From Parerythrobacter_A sp963761775 (lineage in GTDB: Bacteria > Pseudomonadota > Alphaproteobacteria > Sphingomonadales > Sphingomonadaceae), in contig CAVXIF010000005.1 in the NCBI GenBank assembly GCA_963761775.1, positions 1 to 64,000 on the forward strand: 64,000 nucleotides of DNA, given 5' to 3'. Under the pieces are notes generated by a model. That model did not search any database. It saw nothing but the letters and a program-made list of their open reading frames with translations, and was not told the DNA's origin. The number at the start of each line of letters is the position of its first letter. Within the stretch, counting starts at the first letter, position 1. This document shows, one piece after another, positions 25,217 to 34,158 of the stretch. A program made the position numbers and the translations under genes.

Positions 25217-26470
25217 TCAATCCTGTCCGAAAATCGCCTGCACCCGCGCCATGCCGCGCATCAGGGCATCGATATCGCTTTCATCGCTGTACACGCCGAA
25301 GCTGGCGCGGGCAGTAGCGGGCACGCCGAGCGTTTCCATCAGCGGTTGCGCGCAATGGTGGCCAGCGCGGATCGCCACGTTCTCTTCATCCAATATGGTG
25401 CCGATATCGTGCGGGTGAACCCCTTGCATCGTGAAAGAGACAATTCCGGCGCTGCGTTCCGGCCCGAACAGCGTGATCGAACCGATGGTCGAAAGCGCGG
25501 CGCGTGCCTTGGCGACCAGCGCGCTTTCATGCGCGAACAGGCCGGCCATGCCTTCGTCCCCGGCGATTTGGGTGCAGTAATCAATGGCTGCGTGCAGCGC
25601 GATGGCTTCGGTAATCATCGGCGTGCCCGCCTCGAACCGCTGCGGCGGGGGGGCATAGGTCGTCTTGTCGAACGACACCCGGTCGATCATCGCGCCGCCG
25701 CCCTGCCACGGCGGCATCGCCTCCAGGATATCGCCCCGCGCCCACAGCACGCCGATGCCGGTCGGGCCATAGAGCTTGTGCCCGGAGAACACGAAGAAAT
25801 CGCAGTCCAGCTCCGCCATATCGAGCCGCATGCGTGGCGCGCTTTGGCATCCGTCGAGCAGCAGCTTCGCGCCGACCGCATGCGCAGCCTTCGCCGCGCG
25901 TTTCGCCGACAGGACCGAGCCGAGGACATTGGACACATGCGCCAAGGCCACGATTTTGTGCTGCTCCGTCAGGTTTTCTTCCAGCCAGTCGAGATCGATT
26001 TCGCCATTCGCCGTGATCGGGCACACATCGATATGCGCCCCGGTGCGTTCGGCCAGCATTTGCCATGGCACGATGTTGGAATGGTGTTCGAGCTGGCTCA
26101 GCATGATGCGATCGCCATGTTTCACGTGAAACCCGCCCCAGCTGGCCGCGACCAGATTGATGCCTTCGGTCGCGCCGCGTACGAAGACGATCTCTTCCGC
26201 TTGCGCACCGATAAACTCGGCGGTGCGGCTGCGGGCGGCTTCGTAGGCCACGGTCATGTCGGCGGAGCGGGCATAGACGCCGCGATGTACGGTGGCGTAG
26301 TCCGGCCCCATTGCGCGCGTCAATGCGTCGATCACGGCACGCGGTTTCTGCGCGGTCGCGGCAGTATCGAGATAGTGCCACCGCTCGCCATCCGCCGTCA
26401 GCAGGCCGGGGAAATCCGTGTGCCGCGCCGAATGATCGCCCGGCACCGAAAGTTTGCGCATCTCGTTCAT
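25217..26470 (-). CDS. sufS: Cysteine desulfurase SufS
   Basis: A 417-residue PLP enzyme that takes sulfur from cysteine for Fe-S assembly. Seen: PLP Lys in FSGHKLYGPTGIGVLW, and the persulfide Cys in RAGHHCAQP near 350, the form typical of group II desulfurases. The ATG overlaps the sufD stop by 4 bp. No separate sufE was found in the window. Confidence 0.95.
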   Translation of the reverse strand: MNEMRKLSVPGDHSARHTDFPGLLTADGERWHYLDTAATAQKPRAVIDALTRAMGPDYATVHRGVYARSADMTVAYEAARSRTAEFIGAQAEEIVFVRGATEGINLVAASWGGFHVKHGDRIMLSQLEHHSNIVPWQMLAERTGAHIDVCPITANGEIDLDWLEENLTEQHKIVALAHVSNVLGSVLSAKRAAKAAHAVGAKLLLDGCQSAPRMRLDMAELDCDFFVFSGHKLYGPTGIGVLWARGDILEAMPPWQGGGAMIDRVSFDKTTYAPPPQRFEAGTPMITEAIALHAAIDYCTQIAGDEGMAGLFAHESALVAKARAALSTIGSITLFGPERSAGIVSFTMQGVHPHDIGTILDEENVAIRAGHHCAQPLMETLGVPATARASFGVYSDESDIDALMRGMARVQAIFGQD

Positions 26471-27225
26471 GTCCGGACCTCCAGTGCCGACAGCGCAGCA
26501 TCCATCATGCGCGCACGCTCCTCTTCATCGTCGAGCGCCACGAACGCATCCCCGATGAACGCCTGCACGAGCAGCCGCTGCGACAATTCGGGCGGAATAC
26601 CGCGGCTCGCCATGTAATAACGCGCCGCTTCGTCCAGCCGCCCGACCGTTGCACCGTGGGCGCATTTTACATCGTCGGCGTAGATTTCCAGCTGCGGTAC
26701 GGTGTTCGCGCTGGCACCCTTCTCCAGCAGCAGTCCCTTGAAGCTTTGTGCCGCGTCGGTTTTCTGGGCGTCGCGCGCCACATCGATCCGGCCCAGGAAA
26801 TTGCCGGTGCCCCGGCCCCAATGGACGCTGCGCACGACCTGGTTGCTGGTGGCTTCGGGCTGCTCATGCGCCATGCGGGTGACGAATTCGCGTGTGGTAT
26901 CGCCCCCACCCAGCGTGACACCGCCGAATTCGAAATGACTGCCACGCGCCGCCGTTACCACCACTTCGACACGGCCCAGCGTGCCGCCCGCATTGACGGC
27001 AAACATCTCGCAACGTGCGCCCTGCCCGAGTTTTATTCGATAACGCCGCAATTCGAATTCGGTTGAACCGTCGAGGACCACGCATTCGCGGTGCGTTTCG
27101 CCCGCGGCCACATCGATATCTTCCCACGCCTCGAAGCGGCCCGGCTCCGCACCGGCAATCGCGTCCATGTCGGAATAACGCCATGCCTCGTCGCGGCGGG
27201 TGGGGAGCAGCACAGATTCAGTCAT
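26467..27225 (-). CDS. sufD: Fe-S cluster assembly protein SufD
   Basis: A 252-residue SufB/SufD-fold scaffold partner, shorter than the roughly 420-residue E. coli SufD but common in this group. The C-terminal core motif CAHGATVGRLDEAARYYMAS is intact. With SufB and SufC it forms the scaffold that builds clusters. ATG 27225 is chosen because residues upstream (in another gene's region) are unlike the family. It overlaps the preceding small secreted-protein gene by 8 bp. Confidence 0.92.
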   Translation of the reverse strand: MTESVLLPTRRDEAWRYSDMDAIAGAEPGRFEAWEDIDVAAGETHRECVVLDGSTEFELRRYRIKLGQGARCEMFAVNAGGTLGRVEVVVTAARGSHFEFGGVTLGGGDTTREFVTRMAHEQPEATSNQVVRSVHWGRGTGNFLGRIDVARDAQKTDAAQSFKGLLLEKGASANTVPQLEIYADDVKCAHGATVGRLDEAARYYMASRGIPPELSQRLLVQAFIGDAFVALDDEEERARMMDAALSALEVRT

Positions 27226-27586
27226 GGTCGCGCGCCCGCTTGCCGACCACCAGCGCCAAGGCATAGTCCATGGAATAAGCTCGGAAACGGTCCTCGAAGC
27301 CAGCAGCATCCGCCGGGTCCAGCCCGCTGTCGCGCGCGGCATCCGCTTTCTGCGTCCGCAACATCCGCGCTGCATCGACGAACAGCGGACGGCACCGGTG
27401 CACCACCGCGCGCGCGACGAGATCGGCCCGTTCGCGCGACTGTTCGAGATCGAGCACCCTATCGACGAGGCACTGGTAATAGCGGTCGAGCACTGGCTTT
27501 TCCGGCGCGGTTGCCGGTGTTGCCTGCGCGGGTGGGGCCTGCGCAAGCGCGGCCTGCGCGAGTATCAGGGCGCCGAGAGCAATCAT
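27218..27586 (-). CDS. Small exported protein of unknown function inside the suf operon
   Basis: A 122-residue protein with a signal peptide (MIALGALILAQAALAQA) and a helical mature part with two Cys: DRYYQCLVDR and, 25 residues later, VVHRCRPL. It overlaps sufC by 4 bp and sufD by 8 bp, so it is made with them although it should be periplasmic. The 157-residue protein at 29359-29832 has the same layout (signal, YYxCL, RAD, second Cys), which suggests a shared family. No function known. Confidence 0.7.
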   Translation of the reverse strand: MIALGALILAQAALAQAPPAQATPATAPEKPVLDRYYQCLVDRVLDLEQSRERADLVARAVVHRCRPLFVDAARMLRTQKADAARDSGLDPADAAGFEDRFRAYSMDYALALVVGKRARDHD

Positions 27587-28336
27587 GCCGCCTCCGCCAT
27601 CAGCACGTCGTACCCTTCCTCTTCCAGCCGCTGCGCCAGTTCCGGTCCGCCCGTCCGCACAATACGTCCGTCGGCCAGAATGCTGACCCTGTCCGGCTTC
27701 ACCGTGTCGAGCAGGCGCTGGTAGTGCGTGATGAGCAGAACGCCCTTGGCCGGATCGCGCATGATGGCGTTGATACCGTTGCCGACCACGCGCAGCGCGT
27801 CGATATCCAGCCCGCTATCGGTTTCATCCAGCACGGCAAATTGCGGGTCGAGAATGCCCATCTGGACCATCTCGGCGCGCTTCTTCTCGCCACCGGAAAA
27901 GCCGACATTCACGTTGCGTTTCAGCATCTCCATGTCGAGGCCGAGCAGCGCGGCCTTTTCCTTGGCGAGCTTCAGAAATTCGCCACCCGACAACGGCTCG
28001 TCGCCACGCGCCTTGCGCTGCGCATTCAGCGCCTCGCGCAGGAACTGCACATTGGAAACGCCGGGTATCTCGACCGGATACTGGAAACCGAGAAACAGAC
28101 CCTGCAGATGCGCGCTCGTGCGGTTCGAGATCGAGCAGATCGGTGTCGTTGTACGTAACCGACCCTTGGGTTGCCTCGTAACCGGGCCGCCCGCCCAGCA
28201 CATAGGACAGCGTGGATTTGCCCGCCCCGTTCGGCCCCATCACTGCATGGATTTCACCTGCCGGAATTTCCAGCGTCAGCCCCTTGAGGATCGCCTTGCC
28301 ACCGATTTCGGCGTGGAGGTTGTCGATTTTCAGCAT
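27583..28336 (-). pseudogene. sufC: Fe-S assembly ATPase SufC (one-base frameshift as sequenced)
   Basis: The ABC ATPase of the SufBCD scaffold, split between two frames. The first carries the Walker A GPNGAGKSTLSYVLGG; the second starts at GLFLGFQYPVEIPGV and carries the signature FSGGEKKRAEM, Walker B FAVLDETDSGLD and switch His LLITHY. The break is an extra base in the CCC (G run on the coding strand) at about 28100-28102. Removing one base gives a 250-residue SufC of normal length. Since SufC is needed for SUF function and everything else is intact, a sequencing error is more likely than a dead gene. Confidence 0.85.
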
Positions 28337-28403
28337 TCTTTGTCCGTATCTGTGAAAGTCGTCGCCCCGGACTTACTCCGGGGTTTTGAGGTAAGGCGCG
28401 CCA

Positions 28404-28962
28404 TTATCGTTCGGTCGGCTTCGAAGGCCGTGAGCCGGATCGCGGCGGACCGTTGCCATCGCGGTCATATCGCGGCGTAGTCTGCCGGGGGTTGCTGGCG
28501 AAATGCTCGCGCCGCGCGGTGCGCTTGTCCTCGATCCGCATCCGCATTCCGGCAGTGATGCGCGCCAGCACGGCGTCCATGTTTTCGAGGATATCGGCTG
28601 CATCGATACGCATCACGCGGATGCCGACCGATTCCAGCGATTTGTCGCGCCGTTTGGCGAGCGCCTCGTCCTCGCCTTCCTCGTCGATATCGATCGCCAT
28701 GCCGAGGCTGTGGCAGTTGAAATCGACGATCGCGCTGCCGACGACGGCGTAGCCGCGTAAACGTATGCCGCCCCAGATCCGCGCCCGCGAATTTCTCCGC
28801 CAGCGCCTTGTGCGCAGGCGAAGCAAACCGCCGCATCTCGCGCGCACGCTCGTGCAGCACGTCCAGCCGCTTGTCCGATATCTCCCACCCGCGCCCGCGC
28901 TTCTTGATGGCAGGCGCTTCGTCCGACGGTTCGCGCAGGTTGAGTGTTTTTCGGGTGGTCAT
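28404..28962 (-). pseudogene. DUF559 domain-containing protein (one-base frameshift as sequenced)
   Basis: A DUF559 protein, a family with a restriction-endonuclease-like fold similar to very-short-patch nucleases. The N-terminal part (TLNLREPSDEAPAIKKRGRG ... LAEKFAGADLG) and the C-terminal part (GIRLRGYAVVGSAIVDFNCH ... ESVGIRVMRI) are in different frames. Removing one G from the GGGG run near 28770-28773 joins them into about 185 residues. It lies between the small membrane-protein gene and sufC. Nuclease activity is not established. Confidence 0.7.
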
Positions 28963-29186
28963 CGCTTACCACCTTCGCTGCCGTTTCGATTTAGGTTCCA
29001 AATCCCCCATATGGTCACCGCGGGCGCAGAATAGAAAAAAATGAAGGCTAAAAGCCATTCGGTCATATTCAAATTATTATCCGGCAAAATGGGAATCTTA
29101 CCAGTTAGAAGTGCAGCGAAGCCCCAAAGTAAAGCCCAGCCCAGTAAGCCGCAGAGGATAGTGGCTAATGTGTTAGATCGGCTCAC
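28959..29186 (-). CDS. Small two-helix membrane protein of unknown function
   Basis: A 75-residue protein with two hydrophobic helices (ILCGLLGWALLWGFAALL; WLLAFIFFYSAPAVTIWGIW). It starts at GTG 29186, which overlaps the stop codon of the duplicated sufB tail (GTGA), and overlaps the DUF559 start by 4 bp. Its codon use is more A+T-rich than its neighbours. Confidence 0.6.
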   Translation of the reverse strand: MSRSNTLATILCGLLGWALLWGFAALLTGKIPILPDNNLNMTEWLLAFIFFYSAPAVTIWGIWNLNRNGSEGGKR

Positions 29187-29232
29187 CCCACACTCCCCTC
29201 GAGCGAGATCGCCAGCAGCTTCTGCGCCTCGA
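29183..29232. repeat. Duplicated sufB 3' end, detached copy
   Basis: These 50 bp are identical to 29832-29881, the last codons and stop of sufB. On the minus strand they read ...FEAQKLLAISLEGSVG-stop, and weaker similarity extends further upstream. The copy has no sufB body attached. It lies just ahead of the 75-residue membrane-protein gene, whose GTG start overlaps the copied stop codon. Confidence 0.9.
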
Positions 29233-29248
29233 ACGCAAACTTCCGCTC

Positions 29249-29334
29249 GTCACCCCGGACTTGATCCGGGGTCCAGCTTCTCTCCAACGCAGCACAAGAA
29301 GAGAGCTGGACCCCGGCTCGGAGGCCGGGGTGAC
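29249..29334. repeat. REP-like palindromic element (about 86 bp)
   Basis: Two 35-bp arms (29249-29283 and 29300-29334) are imperfect inverted copies, beginning GTCACCCCGGACTTGATCCG on the left and ending GGCCGGGGTGAC on the right, around a short centre. It matches the dispersed GTCACCCCGG...CCGGGGTGAC palindromes common in alphaproteobacterial intergenic regions. It lies inside the segment bounded by the two sufB-tail copies. Confidence 0.75.
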
Positions 29335-29358
29335 ACGGAGGAGGCATGACAGGGTGCA

Positions 29359-29832
29359 TCACTGCGACGCACCTGCGTTGTCAGCTGTGCTTGCCTCTGG
29401 TTCGGCATAATCGGGATGCATTTCGGGCGAATATTGTGTCACGGAGCGCGCCAGGCTCTTGGCGATACGTGTGTCCAGGTCGCGGCCGCGTGACACATGG
29501 ATGCGGCGTATTGCGGCGAACGTATCCGCTACATCCTGCGGGGATGCGAGATCATCCCAGCCGCGCGCCTTCAAGATCGCATTGGCTTCCTGCTGGTTTT
29601 CATCCCCGACCTCGACACAACGGCCGATATCTGCACGGTGCTGCGGTTCGAAGGTCCAGCCCTTGCCCGCATATTTGGTGCCCGATTTCAGGCAGCCGTA
29701 ATAATCGTCGATATATGGCGAAATGAGGATCGGGTACGAAAGCTCCCATCGCTCCGCATCATCGGCAATAATGGCCGTGCCAGGCGACGTTGCCTGCGCG
29801 AACAGCGCCACTGTGGCCGTTACCGTCAGCAT
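29359..29832 (-). CDS. Exported protein of unknown function, directly after sufB
   Basis: A 157-residue protein with a signal peptide (MLTVTATVALFAQATSPG). The mature part has two Cys in YYGCLKSG and IGRCVEVG, 24 residues apart, then helices (AIRRIHVSRGRDLDTRIAKS) and an acidic tail. Its ATG overlaps the sufB stop (ATGA), so it is translationally coupled to sufB. The layout resembles the small exported protein at 27218-27586. It lies in the unit bounded by the duplicated sufB tail. Function unknown. Confidence 0.7.
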   Translation of the reverse strand: MLTVTATVALFAQATSPGTAIIADDAERWELSYPILISPYIDDYYGCLKSGTKYAGKGWTFEPQHRADIGRCVEVGDENQQEANAILKARGWDDLASPQDVADTFAAIRRIHVSRGRDLDTRIAKSLARSVTQYSPEMHPDYAEPEASTADNAGASQ

Positions 29833-29881
29833 CACCCCACACTCCCCTCGAGCGAGATCGCCAGCAGCTTCTGCGCCTCGA
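29832..29881. repeat. Duplicated sufB 3' end, copy attached to sufB
   Basis: This is the genuine end of sufB. It is identical over 50 bp to 29183-29232, 649 bp away in the same orientation. Confidence 0.9.
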
Positions 29882-31325
29882 CCGCGAATTCCATCGGCAG
29901 TTGCCGCATCACGTCCTTGGCGAAACCGTTGACGATCAGCGCGACGGCCTCTTCCTCGTCCAGCCCGCGTTGCTGGGCGTAGAACATCTGGTCGTCGCTG
30001 ATCTTGCTGGTGGTGGCTTCGTGCTCGATCTGCGCATCGGGGTTCTTCACCTCGATATAGGGCACGGTGTGCGCGCCGCATTCGCCGCCGAGCAGCAGGC
30101 TGTCGCATTGCGTGAAATTGCGCGCGCCGGTGGCGTTCGCGCCGATGCGGACCAGCCCGCGATAGGTGTTGTCGGACTTGCCGGCGCTGATGCCCTTGGA
30201 AATGATCGTGCTGCGCGTGCCGGGCGCGTTGTGGATCATCTTGGTGCCGGTATCGGCCTGCTGGTGGTTGTTGGTGACGGCGACCGAGTAGAACTCGCCC
30301 ACGCTGTCTTCGCCATTGAGCACGCAGGACGGGTATTTCCACGTCACCGCGCTGCCGGTTTCCACCTGCGTCCAGCTCACCTTGCTGCGCTTGCCCTGGC
30401 ACAGCGCGCGCTTGGTCACGAAATTGTAGATGCCGCCCTTGCCGTCGGCATCGCCGGGATACCAGTTCTGCACGGTCGAGTACTTGATCTCGGCATCGTC
30501 CATCGCGACCAGCTCGACCACGGCGGCGTGCAGCTGGTTCTCGTCGCGCATCGGCGCGGTGCAGCCCTCCAGATAGCTGACATAGCTGCCCTTCTCGGCA
30601 ACGATCAGCGTGCGTTCGAACTGGCCGGTGTTCTCCGCATTGATGCGGAAATAGGTGCTGAGCTCCATCGGGCAGCGCACGCCTTCGGGAATGTAGACGA
30701 AGGTGCCGTCCGAAAAGACCGCGCTGTTCAGGGTGGCGAAGTAGTTGTCGCGCTGCGGCACGACCTTGCCGAGCCACTTCTTCACCAGCTCGGGATATTC
30801 GCGGATCGCTTCCGATATGCTGCGGAAGATGACGCCCGCCTTCTCCAGCTCGGCGCGGAACGTCGTCGCCACGCTGACGCTGTCGAACACGGCGTCCACC
30901 GCCACCTTGCGCGCGCCCTTTACGCCCGCCAGCACTTCCTGTTCGGCGATGGGAATGCCCAGCTTCTCGTACACTTCGAGGATCTGCGGATCGACCTCGT
31001 CCAGCGAATCCAGTTCGGGCTTCTTGGTGGGTTCGGCGTAGTAATAGGCATCCTGGTAATCGATCTTGGGAAAGCCGACCTTGGCCCAGTCCGGCTCCTC
31101 CATATCCTGCCACAGGCGGAACGCCTTCAGCCGCCAGTCGAGCATCCATTCCGGCTCGTTCTTCTTGGCGGAAATGAAGCGCACGGTGCTTTCATCCAGG
31201 CCCTTGGGCGCGAATTCGGTTTCGATGTCGCTGGACCAGCCATGCTCGTATTCCGCAGCGCGCGCGGCGGCATCATGCGCGTCCTGGTCCTGTATCGGCT
31301 GGTCGGTGAGGAGGGTGTCGGTCAT
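29832..31325 (-). CDS. sufB: Fe-S cluster assembly protein SufB
   Basis: A 497-residue scaffold subunit, intact and of normal length. Characteristic stretches include RDNYFATLNSAVFSDGTFVY, YIPEGVRCPMELSTYFRI, SVAVTNNHQQADTGTKM and QCDSLLLGGECGAHTVPYI with the cluster-site Cys. It is the first enzyme gene after the Rrf2 regulator in the SUF operon. The partners sufC and sufD lie 1.5-3 kb downstream, further away than is usual because of inserted genes. Confidence 0.96.
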   Translation of the reverse strand: MTDTLLTDQPIQDQDAHDAAARAAEYEHGWSSDIETEFAPKGLDESTVRFISAKKNEPEWMLDWRLKAFRLWQDMEEPDWAKVGFPKIDYQDAYYYAEPTKKPELDSLDEVDPQILEVYEKLGIPIAEQEVLAGVKGARKVAVDAVFDSVSVATTFRAELEKAGVIFRSISEAIREYPELVKKWLGKVVPQRDNYFATLNSAVFSDGTFVYIPEGVRCPMELSTYFRINAENTGQFERTLIVAEKGSYVSYLEGCTAPMRDENQLHAAVVELVAMDDAEIKYSTVQNWYPGDADGKGGIYNFVTKRALCQGKRSKVSWTQVETGSAVTWKYPSCVLNGEDSVGEFYSVAVTNNHQQADTGTKMIHNAPGTRSTIISKGISAGKSDNTYRGLVRIGANATGARNFTQCDSLLLGGECGAHTVPYIEVKNPDAQIEHEATTSKISDDQMFYAQQRGLDEEEAVALIVNGFAKDVMRQLPMEFAVEAQKLLAISLEGSVG

Positions 31326-31350
31326 GCTGGGATGCTCGTGAAAGAGTTTG

Positions 31351-31502
31351 GCGCTCGCAGTGGCGCGGAGGCGCGGAGTGGACTTAGCTTCGCCGAAGGC
31401 GCCACAATTTTCATGTGATCCTTCCGGAAAGCCATATCGTCGGTTTTAAAGCGGCTGCGCCATACGCTTTTTTTCTCTGCGCCACTGCGCCTCTGCGAGC
31501 GC
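31351..31502. repeat. Large imperfect inverted repeat (REP-type) between Rrf2 and sufB
   Basis: The 28-bp arms at 31351-31378 and 31475-31502 are inverse copies with 4 mismatches (outer ends GCGCTCGCAG and CTGCGAGCGC). They enclose about 96 bp. The pair lies in the leader between the regulator gene and sufB, so a transcript running from the Rrf2 promoter would form a long hairpin. Confidence 0.65.
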
Positions 31503-31506
31503 ATAA

Positions 31507-31946
31507 TCACACCCTCCCAGCCGAAAGCTGCGCAAGCGGAATACCGTCCAGCGCGCCGCGAACGGCCGCGTTGACGACATTCCAGTGCGGGCGGACGGCG
31601 CAGTCGTGATCGATAAAGCAGTCGGTGCTGTCCACGCAATGCGTCAGCGCGATCGGGCCTTCGATCGCTTCGACGATATCGGCGAGCGGTGATCGCAGCA
31701 GCGGGTCGCGCCAGTTGCAGGCCGCCGCCCGCACCGCGCGTCGACTTGAGCAGTCCGGCAGCGGTCAGTTTGCTAACGATCTTTTGCACCGTCGGAACCG
31801 GCAGGCCGGTTTCCGCCGCCAATTCAGCTCGCCGAAACGCGCGCGCGCTTTCGTCCGTCCGCATCGACAAGCGATGTGGAGCCACAATGGCGCGCGGCGG
31901 CGCTCATGGTGACTACGGCATAGTCGGCAAGGTTGCTGAGGCGCAT
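31507..31946 (-). pseudogene. Rrf2-family regulator of the suf operon (two frame breaks as sequenced)
   Basis: An IscR/SufR-like winged-helix regulator in three frame pieces. MRLSNLADYAVVTMSAAARH starts at 31946; ELAAETGLPVPTVQKIVSKL with RGAGGG follows after a break near 31829; LADIVEAIEGPIALTHC to the C-terminal end follows after a break near 31727. Removing two bases gives 145 residues, the normal length. Three Cys in the region (THC, TDC, HDC) fit an Fe-S ligand set. It heads the SUF operon and probably senses cluster status. Sequencing error is likely but not proved. Confidence 0.75.
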
Positions 31947-32028
31947 GTCAGCCAAATCGGACCGGATCGCTCCGGTTTCAACCGAAAACCGTCTGTTGCG
32001 AGTCGTTAGCGACTACCGCCAGCGGCAT

Positions 32029-33884
32029 CTAGCCACCCATCATCGCTTCCGGCTTCGCCTTTTCCGCCGCGATCCACGCATCGACATTCTCTTCCAGAAT
32101 GTTCAGCGGCACCGGCCCGTTCAGCAGGACGGTATCGTGGAAGCCGCGAATGTCGAACCGTTCGCCCAGCGCCTCGCGGCCTCGTTCGCGCAGTTCCATG
32201 ATCTTCAGCTTGCCGATCATGTAAGCCGTCGCCTGCCCCGGATAGACGATGTAGCGTTCGATCGCCTTGCGGATGTCTCCATCGGGATTTGGCGTGTTGT
32301 CGGAAAGGTACTGAATGGCCTTCTCGCGGCTCCAGCGTTTGTGGTGCAGGCCGGTATCCACCACCAGCCGGGCGGCGCGCCACAGTTCCATCCCCAGCCG
32401 CCCGAAGTCGGAATAGGGGTCGGTGTAGAAGCCCATTTCCTTGGGCAGTTCCTCCGAATACAGGCCCCAGCCTTCGGAATAGGCGGTCACGCCGCCGAAG
32501 CGGCGGAAGGCGGGCACATCGGTCAGCTGCGTCTGGATGGACAGTTGCAGGTGATGGCCGGGCAGCGCCTCGTGATAGGCGAGCGCTTCCAGCTCGTTCT
32601 TGCTCATGTCCTTCAGATTGTACAGGTTCACGTAATAGGTGCCGGGACGCGAGCCGTCGGGCGCGGGGCGCTGGTAGAACGCCTTGCCGGCCGATTTCTC
32701 GCGGAACGCCTCGACCGGTTTGATGACCATGGGATCGGTCGGCAGCGTGCCGAAATATTCGGGCAGCTTCTTCTCGATAGCGTCGATCTTGGCCTGTGCG
32801 TCGGCGAGGTAGGCTTCGCGCGTTTCATAGAAGAAACGGTCGTTGGTGCGGGTGTAGTCGAAGAATTCCTGCAACGTGCCATCGAAGTCGACCTGTTCCA
32901 TGATGCTGCGCATCTCGCCCTGGATGCGGGCCACTTCGCGCAAGCCGATATCGTGAATCTGGTCCGCTGTCAGATCGGTCGTGGTGTAGTTCGCCAGCAG
33001 CGCCTTGTAATAGCCCGCGCCGTCGGGGAAGCGCCACACGCCGTCATCGGTCGGGGCGATGGCCTGTTGCCGCTTCATTTCGGTAAGCAGGCGCTCGTAG
33101 GCGGGTACGGCGCTATCGTTCCAGCTGTCCTTGCCTGCATGTTCAGGCCGTTCTTCATGTCCCCGTCGATATCGAGTTCTGCGATCTTGTCGGCGAAATC
33201 GGCCAGCACCGCGGTGTCGTCGCCCGCTTCAAGAAGGTTCTCGATATCGTCGATGATGTAGGGATAGACCCAGTCGGGTGGCATTATGCCTTTGTCGGCC
33301 CGTGCTTTCGATGTGGCGTTCAACGTGTCGAGAGCATCGCCTAGCCCCTCGATCCGGCTGATATAGGCCACCGCCTCGTCGGCGCTGTCGACCGAGTGGA
33401 TATTGATCAGGAAGGCGGGCAACTGGCTTTGCGGGCCGCGCATCTGGTCGAACACCAGGTCGTATTCGCGATAGGGCCACAGCGCCTTCTGCCGCTCCGT
33501 CATCGATTCATACAGGCGATAGGACAGCGCCTCGTCATCGGACAGCTCCGCCATGTCGTAAGTCGCGCGCATCTGCTGCACCGTGTCCATCATCAGCGCG
33601 TGGCTGCGCGCATCGCCCGCAGGCGACATATCGCCCCAGGCGCCGTAATCCGCATCGCGGATGCCACGATAGGATTTGCCCATCGGCGACATGGCAAGCT
33701 GCGCGGCGTCGTAATCCTCGAAGAACGCGCCAATCGGCTGCGCATCGACCGCAGGCGCAGTTGTTGCGGGCACGGTGGCCGCCGTCTGCACCGGCGCGCC
33801 GGGCGTTGCGCATCCGGCAAGGGCAAGCGCGGGAAGCGCTGCACCGGACAGAAGCGTGCGGAAGGCGGGGCGGGCACATATCAT
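32029..33884 (-). pseudogene. DUF885 family lipoprotein, putative metallopeptidase (one frame break as sequenced)
   Basis: About 618 codons. A lipoprotein signal (LLSGAALPALALAGCATP) starts at ATG 33884. The first frame ends after GDMKNGLNMQ near 33137; the second continues KDSWNDSAVPAYERLL and runs to the end, with the zinc-type motif EALPGHHLQ and EGWGLYSEELPKEMGF. One base appears missing near 33131-33140. DUF885 proteins are periplasmic, peptidase-like and mostly uncharacterised. A strong terminator lies upstream on the same strand. Confidence 0.8.
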
Positions 33885-33967
33885 GGCGGGGTTTCTTTCG
33901 GCTAAGGCGGGTATGCTCGATGCTAACCCATGACCTGCGATTTTGCCAGCAACCCGCTGGTTTTGCC

Positions 33968-34008
33968 AAAAAAAAGGGGCGGCCCTCCCGGATATGGAAA
34001 GACCGCCC
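33968..34008 (-). terminator. Strong intrinsic terminator (minus strand)
   Basis: The 6-bp GC stem GGGCGG/CCGCCC is followed by a run of eight T on the minus strand (A run 33968-33975 on the plus strand). It ends the candidate RNA above. Confidence 0.7.
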
Positions 34009-34080
34009 ATGAAGTCGAGAACTTCTGCACTGCTGCACAAGCCCTTCGGGTCGCAGGGATGCGCATGGGCCGAAGCGCTG
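33968..34080 (-). ncRNA. Candidate small RNA or attenuated leader upstream of the DUF885 gene
   Basis: On the minus strand a -10-like TACAAT (34088-34093) is followed by about 110 nt rich in short hairpins (GAAGT/ACTTC; TGC/GCA) and then a textbook terminator: GGGCGG (34003-34008) pairs with CCGCCC (33977-33982) and runs into eight U. No convincing protein is encoded in it. It could be an independent sRNA or a leader that controls read-through into the DUF885 gene, whose start is 84 bp beyond. The -35 is weak. Confidence 0.4.
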
Positions 34081-34158
34081 TGAAAAGATTGTATGGAATC
34101 GACAATCGTGTGAAAAAACTGATTTTTGTTTTGCCACTCACGATACGGGTGTTCGAAA

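Noticed and set aside
29249..29334. Insertion-sequence remnant between sufB and sufC
   Set aside because: The palindrome has no transposase or target duplication typical of an IS; it fits a REP-like element better.
29041..29349. Open frame with HPGLDPGSS
   Set aside because: This is translation of the REP-like palindrome, commonly mis-called as a gene.
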